Program-made: the position numbers and the translations under genes
Origin: Rhizobium bangladeshense
GTDB taxonomy: Bacteria > Pseudomonadota > Alphaproteobacteria > Rhizobiales > Rhizobiaceae
Reading direction: 5' to 3'
Assembly: GCF_001662075.1 (NCBI RefSeq)
Contig: NZ_LYPL01000009.1
Span: 62,001 to 126,000, forward strand
DNA length: 64,000 nucleotides
Shown: in pieces, positions 60,506-64,000 of the stretch
How positions within the stretch are numbered: the stretch's first letter is position 1
Layout of the letters: each line of letters begins with the position of its first letter
The notes under the pieces: generated by a model
Seen by the model: only the letters and a program-made list of their open reading frames with translations
Databases searched by the model: none
What the model was told of the DNA's origin: nothing

Positions 60506-61606
60506 ATGAACACCGCTCTCGGCGAAAAGATCAAGGCGATCATCCAGGCCAACGGCCCGATCAGCGTCACCGATTATTTCTCGCTCTGCCTGGCCGATCC
60601 CGAACATGGCTATTACCGCGCCCGCGAGCCCTTCGGCCGTTCCGGCGATTTCGTCACTGCGCCGGAGGTCAGCCAGATCTTCGGCGAAATGATCGGCGTC
60701 TTCATCGTCCATGCCTGGCAGCGCCACGGCACGCCGGCGGATGTGCGCCTGGTCGAGATCGGGCCCGGCCGCGGTACGATGATGGCGGACATGCTGCGCG
60801 TCATCGCTCGCATCGCCCCGCCGCTTTTCGACACCATGAGCGTGCATCTTGTCGAAACCAGCGAGCGTCTGCGCGACGTCCAGAGCCAGACGCTTGAAGC
60901 CTATGGCGAGAGAATCGCCTGGCACGACGGCTTCGACGAAGTCCCGCCCGGCTTCACCCTGATCGCCGCCAATGAATTGTTCGACGCGATCCCGATCCGC
61001 CAGTTTGTCCGCACGCAGACAGGCTTCCGCGAGCGCATGGTCGGGCTCGACGCCGACGGCGAGCTGACCTTCGCAGCCGGTGTCGCCGGCCTCGATCCGG
61101 CGCTGCTTCCCGAACCGGTGCAGAACCTGCCGCTCGGAACGCTCTTCGAGATTTCCCCTGCCCGCCAGGCGGTGATGATGGCGATCTGCGAGCGGCTGCG
61201 CGCCTTCGGCGGCACGGCGCTTGTCATCGACTACGGCCATCTCGTCACCGGTTTCGGCGATACGCTGCAGGCGGTGCGCATGCATGAATTCGACCCGCCG
61301 CTTGCCCATCCCGGCGAAGCCGATCTAACGAGCCATGTTGATTTCCAGCAGCTCGCCGAAACGGCGCTCACCGCCGGCCTGCATCTGAACGGCGCACTGC
61401 ACCAGGGCGACTTTCTGACCGGCCTCGGCATTCTCGAGCGAGCCGCCGCTCTCGGGCGCGACCGCGAGCCGCAGACCCAGCAGGTCATCCGGACGGCGGT
61501 CGACAGGCTTGCCGGCGCCGGTGAGGGCCGGATGGGCGAACTCTTCAAGGTCATGGCCGTCTCGCACCCGGCCGTCGATCTCATGCCCTTTCGTCCGGTG
61601 GATTGA
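60506..61606 (+). CDS. MidA/NDUFAF7-family SAM-dependent methyltransferase
   Basis: The 366-residue protein is of the MidA family: ISVTDYFSLCLADPEHGYYR, the SAM-binding VEIGPGRGTMMADMLRV, and NELFDAIPIRQFV. The mitochondrial homologue NDUFAF7 dimethylates an arginine of a complex I subunit, so a role in complex I assembly is plausible. It follows lgt by 17 bp and is probably co-transcribed. Confidence 0.93.
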   Translation: MNTALGEKIKAIIQANGPISVTDYFSLCLADPEHGYYRAREPFGRSGDFVTAPEVSQIFGEMIGVFIVHAWQRHGTPADVRLVEIGPGRGTMMADMLRVIARIAPPLFDTMSVHLVETSERLRDVQSQTLEAYGERIAWHDGFDEVPPGFTLIAANELFDAIPIRQFVRTQTGFRERMVGLDADGELTFAAGVAGLDPALLPEPVQNLPLGTLFEISPARQAVMMAICERLRAFGGTALVIDYGHLVTGFGDTLQAVRMHEFDPPLAHPGEADLTSHVDFQQLAETALTAGLHLNGALHQGDFLTGLGILERAAALGRDREPQTQQVIRTAVDRLAGAGEGRMGELFKVMAVSHPAVDLMPFRPVD

Positions 61607-61716
61607 CAGGGCGCACGCGGCTGAGCCAACATCCCCGCGTACAGCAACTTGAAGCGCGCCGCCGATGCGATGCGCTCGGGACAATAACAAACCTCTCGAA
61701 AAGCCCGGAATCACAG

Positions 61717-62511
61717 ATGCAGGACGCGGCCTCTCCCGCACCGATCGAAAGCGCGCTGCTGAACGAAGCGGCCGGCGCCGCCATCCGCCACGGTTATTTC
61801 ACCCGGGCCGGCGGTGTTTCCGAAGGGATCTATCGCGGTCTCAATGTCGGCCTCGGCTCCAGCGACGAGCGGGGCAAGGTGATGGAAAACCGCCGCCGCG
61901 TGGCCGCCTGGTTCGATCTGCCGATCGAGCGGCTGGCAACCGTTCATCAGGTGCATTCTCCCGATGTCGTGACGATCGGCGCCGACTATGACGGCGCTCG
62001 CCCCGATGCCGATGCGATGGTGACGGCAGTCCCCGGCATTGTGCTTGGCGTGCTGGCCGCCGATTGCGGCCCCATCCTCTTTGTCGATCCCGAAAATCGC
62101 GTCATCGGCGCCGCCCATGCCGGCTGGAAGGGTGCGCTTACCGGCGTGCTCGAAAACACCGTCGCAGCCATGGAAGCCCTGGGTGCCGAGCGCGGCAGCA
62201 TACTGGCCTGCCTCGGCCCCTCGATCAGCCAGGAAAGCTACGAAGTCGGACCGGAATTCGTCGATCGCTTCATCGCCGAAAATCCCGATTACGAGCGCTT
62301 CTTCATGCCTTCGGCCACGCCGGGCCACGCCATGTTCGATCTGCCGGCACTGACCATCGACAGGCTGACCCGGGCCGGCGTTCGGGCCGAAAGCCTCGGC
62401 CTCTGCACCTATCCGGACAGCGATCGCTTCTTTTCCTATCGCCGGACGACGCATCGCAAGGAGCCGGACTACGGCCGCCAGATTTCAGCGATATCAATCA
62501 GGGAGACTTGA
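61717..62511 (+). CDS. pgeF: Laccase-domain protein PgeF (YfiH family)
   Basis: The 264-residue protein has the family motifs HGYFTRAGGVSEGIYRGLNV, HQVHSPDVV, the metal-site segments LAADCGPILF and GAAHAGWKGAL, and CLGPSIS. Members remove mis-incorporated L-Ser from peptidoglycan precursors (purine nucleoside phosphorylase activity has also been reported). The ATG at 61717 gives the normal length; the frame is open back to 61603 but unlike the family. Confidence 0.92.
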   Translation: MQDAASPAPIESALLNEAAGAAIRHGYFTRAGGVSEGIYRGLNVGLGSSDERGKVMENRRRVAAWFDLPIERLATVHQVHSPDVVTIGADYDGARPDADAMVTAVPGIVLGVLAADCGPILFVDPENRVIGAAHAGWKGALTGVLENTVAAMEALGAERGSILACLGPSISQESYEVGPEFVDRFIAENPDYERFFMPSATPGHAMFDLPALTIDRLTRAGVRAESLGLCTYPDSDRFFSYRRTTHRKEPDYGRQISAISIRET

Positions 62512-62516
62512 GCAGA

Positions 62517-63668
62517 ATGGCACTGCACTTCGAAAAGGCCGAGTTCGCAAGCCGACTTGCGCGCCTCACCGAGAAGATGAAGGAAGAAAAGCTCGACGCC
62601 CTGCTGCTCTTCGCCCAGGAAAGCATGTACTGGCTGACCGGCTACGACACCTTCGGCTACTGCTTCTTCCAGACGCTCATCGTCAAGGGCGACGGCACGA
62701 TGGCGCTGATCACCCGCTCGGCCGATCTTCGCCAAGCCAAGCACACATCGATCCTTGAGGACATCCATATCTGGGTCGATAGGGTCAATGCCGATCCGAC
62801 GCTCGACTTGAAGAACCTGCTGGTCGAGATGGATCTGCTCGGCGCTCGCATCGGCGTCGAATATGACACGCACGGCATGACCGGCCGCGTCGCCCGCCTG
62901 CTCGACGCGCAGTTGACCACTTTCGGCCAGATCGTCGACGCCTCCTATCTCGTCAGCCGTCTTCGTCTGATCAAGAGCCCAACCGAGATCGCCTATGTCG
63001 AACGGGCTGCAGACCTCGCCGACGACGCGCTCGACGCTGCGATCCGGCTGACGAAACCGGGTGCCGACGAGGCCGAGATCCTCGCCGCCATGCAGGGAGC
63101 GATTTTTTCCGGCGGCGGCGACTATCCCGCCAACGAGTTCATCATCGGCTCGGCGGCCGACGCGCTGCTCTGCCGCTACAAGGCCGGCCGCCGCAAACTC
63201 GATGCCAACGACCAGCTGACGCTCGAATGGGCCGGCACCTACGCGCATTATCATGCCGCCATGATGCGCACGATCGTCATCGGCGAGCCGCTGCAACGCC
63301 ATCGCGAGCTCTACAATGCCTGCCGTGAAACCATCGAAGCGATCGAGACTGTGCTGAAGCCCGGCCACACCTTCGGCGACGTCTTCGATATGCATGCCAG
63401 GATCATCGACGAGCGCGGCCTCGCCCGCCACCGGCTGAATGCCTGCGGTTATTCGCTCGGCGCCCGCTTCTCGCCCTCCTGGATGGAGCATCAAATGTTC
63501 CATGTCGGCAATCCGCAGCCGATCGAGCCGAACATGTCGCTCTTCGTGCACATGATCATTGCCGATTCCGATACGGGGACCGCGATGACGCTCGGCCAGA
63601 CCTATCTGACGACGGCGGATGCGCCGCGCGCACTGTCTCGTCATCCGCTCGATTTTATCGGCCTTTGA
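62517..63668 (+). CDS. M24-family Xaa-Pro aminopeptidase-like protein
   Basis: The 383-residue protein has the pita-bread peptidase fold. The N-terminal domain runs to about residue 150 (MYWLTGYDTFGYCFFQTLIV). In the catalytic domain the metal-ligand positions are partly changed: LTLEWAGTYAHYHAAMMRTI, LNACGYSLGARFSPSWMEHQ and NMSLFVHMIIAD. Some canonical Asp/His ligands appear replaced (E/A/H pattern), so it may be a creatinase/ectoine-hydrolase-like (DoeA) relative without metal. GGGAGA lies upstream. Confidence 0.88.
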   Translation: MALHFEKAEFASRLARLTEKMKEEKLDALLLFAQESMYWLTGYDTFGYCFFQTLIVKGDGTMALITRSADLRQAKHTSILEDIHIWVDRVNADPTLDLKNLLVEMDLLGARIGVEYDTHGMTGRVARLLDAQLTTFGQIVDASYLVSRLRLIKSPTEIAYVERAADLADDALDAAIRLTKPGADEAEILAAMQGAIFSGGGDYPANEFIIGSAADALLCRYKAGRRKLDANDQLTLEWAGTYAHYHAAMMRTIVIGEPLQRHRELYNACRETIEAIETVLKPGHTFGDVFDMHARIIDERGLARHRLNACGYSLGARFSPSWMEHQMFHVGNPQPIEPNMSLFVHMIIADSDTGTAMTLGQTYLTTADAPRALSRHPLDFIGL

Positions 63669-63770
63669 AGCCCGGGATTGACGGATGAGAATCCGGAATT
63701 GACAGACGACCATCCCCGCCCGCATAAATTCGGGCGGGCTGATGCGATTGTGGGAAGGACGGATCACGGG

Positions 63771-64000
63771 ATGACGCGAGCTGCGACTGTGCCCACTTTC
63801 CTGTTCGTCATGGCCCTGCTCACCGCCTGCAATACCACCGACGCGCTGACGCCGCAGGTCGGCATCGGCGACTCCTACGGAGGCGCGCCGTCAAGCCCGG
63901 TGACCCAGCGTGAGGCCGAAGGTCTGGCGGGCACGCGTCAACCCGCCTTCGCCGCAGGCTCGCAGCCGAATGGCTCTCATCCGGCCTATAATCAATCGCA
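63771..64000 (+). CDS. Putative lipoprotein (partial, runs off the window)
   Basis: The frame opens MTRAATVPTFLFVMALLTAC with a lipobox (LLTAC, Cys20) and continues in a Gly/Ser/Pro/Gln-rich low-complexity stretch to the edge. It would be lipid-modified by the Lgt encoded nearby. The family cannot be named from the visible 76 residues. Confidence 0.75.
   Translation, partial: MTRAATVPTFLFVMALLTACNTTDALTPQVGIGDSYGGAPSSPVTQREAEGLAGTRQPAFAAGSQPNGSHPAYNQS

Overview
The window looks like a chromosomal segment of a fast-growing Rhizobium, probably of the R. leguminosarum / R. etli / R. phaseoli group. The evidence is high GC coding sequence, a dctA/dctBD locus with a sigma-54 promoter, trxB followed by an LsrB/VtlR-type regulator and two tandem AbcR (alpha-r15) small RNAs, an LpcC/LpsB-type LPS core glycosyltransferase beside greA, and several families of short palindromic intergenic repeats typical of rhizobia. 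Species-level placement is inference. I found no rRNA, tRNA, CRISPR array, prophage or complete insertion sequence.

Layout. 0-2.5 kb: a partial winged-helix-like protein, a YqeY-family protein and carA. 2.5-14.5 kb: accessory genes lying between carA and carB. They comprise a sulfite-oxidase-like molybdoenzyme; a catabolic-looking cassette (LysR, Tat-exported dienelactone-hydrolase-like protein, PQQ-type sugar dehydrogenase, SDR) flanked by two broken copies of an ABM-monooxygenase-like gene; two drug exporters (MATE, MFS); a YpfJ-type metallopeptidase; and a zinc alcohol dehydrogenase gene broken by an amber codon. 14.6-22.8 kb: carB, a DNA-repair pair (radical SAM protein plus a DUF4130-UdgX fusion), greA and the LPS glycosyltransferase. 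22.9-27.8 kb: dctA divergent from dctBD. 27.8-31.2 kb: Lrp regulator, trxB, lsrB/vtlR, abcR1, abcR2. 30.9-36.4 kb: ArsR plus old-yellow-enzyme reductase, an APH(6)-like kinase, an NAD-dependent epimerase with a divergent LysR, GrpB and a DUF2188 protein. 36.6-43.8 kb: cation/proton antiporter, surface-glycan genes (unknown plus GT8), a VapBC-like toxin-antitoxin pair, aatA and an ArnT-like membrane glycosyltransferase. 44-48.4 kb: a Gram-negative sortase with its LPQTAT-bearing VIT/VWA substrate, then a second PQQ-type sugar dehydrogenase. 48.4-56 kb: a frameshifted secreted protein, DMT exporter, cold-shock protein, BA14K protein, a deletion scar joining an SDR remnant to an HxlR remnant, a MarR/OmpR-type regulator/histidine kinase operon and an SH3 protein. 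56-64 kb: housekeeping genes (MBL hydrolase, csaA-like, proC, ybjN-like, BMFP protein, lgt, midA-like, pgeF, M24 peptidase) and the start of a lipoprotein gene.

How the parts work together. carA and carB make carbamoyl phosphate. DctB/DctD sense C4-dicarboxylates and switch on dctA through RpoN. LsrB/VtlR probably drives the two AbcR sRNAs that repress nutrient-uptake mRNAs. The UdgX/radical SAM pair is a DNA-repair module. The sortase pair is a dedicated one-enzyme, one-substrate surface system.

At least five genes are visibly broken (ABM copies A and B, alcohol dehydrogenase, SDR/HxlR junction, small secreted protein), which suggests active gene turnover. The strongest points for follow-up are the AbcR pair with its matched promoter boxes, the DUF4130-UdgX fusion, the sortase pair, the remnant-flanked cassette and the SDR/HxlR scar. 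None of these is certainly new to science. Start positions were chosen by eye from Shine-Dalgarno spacing and family lengths.
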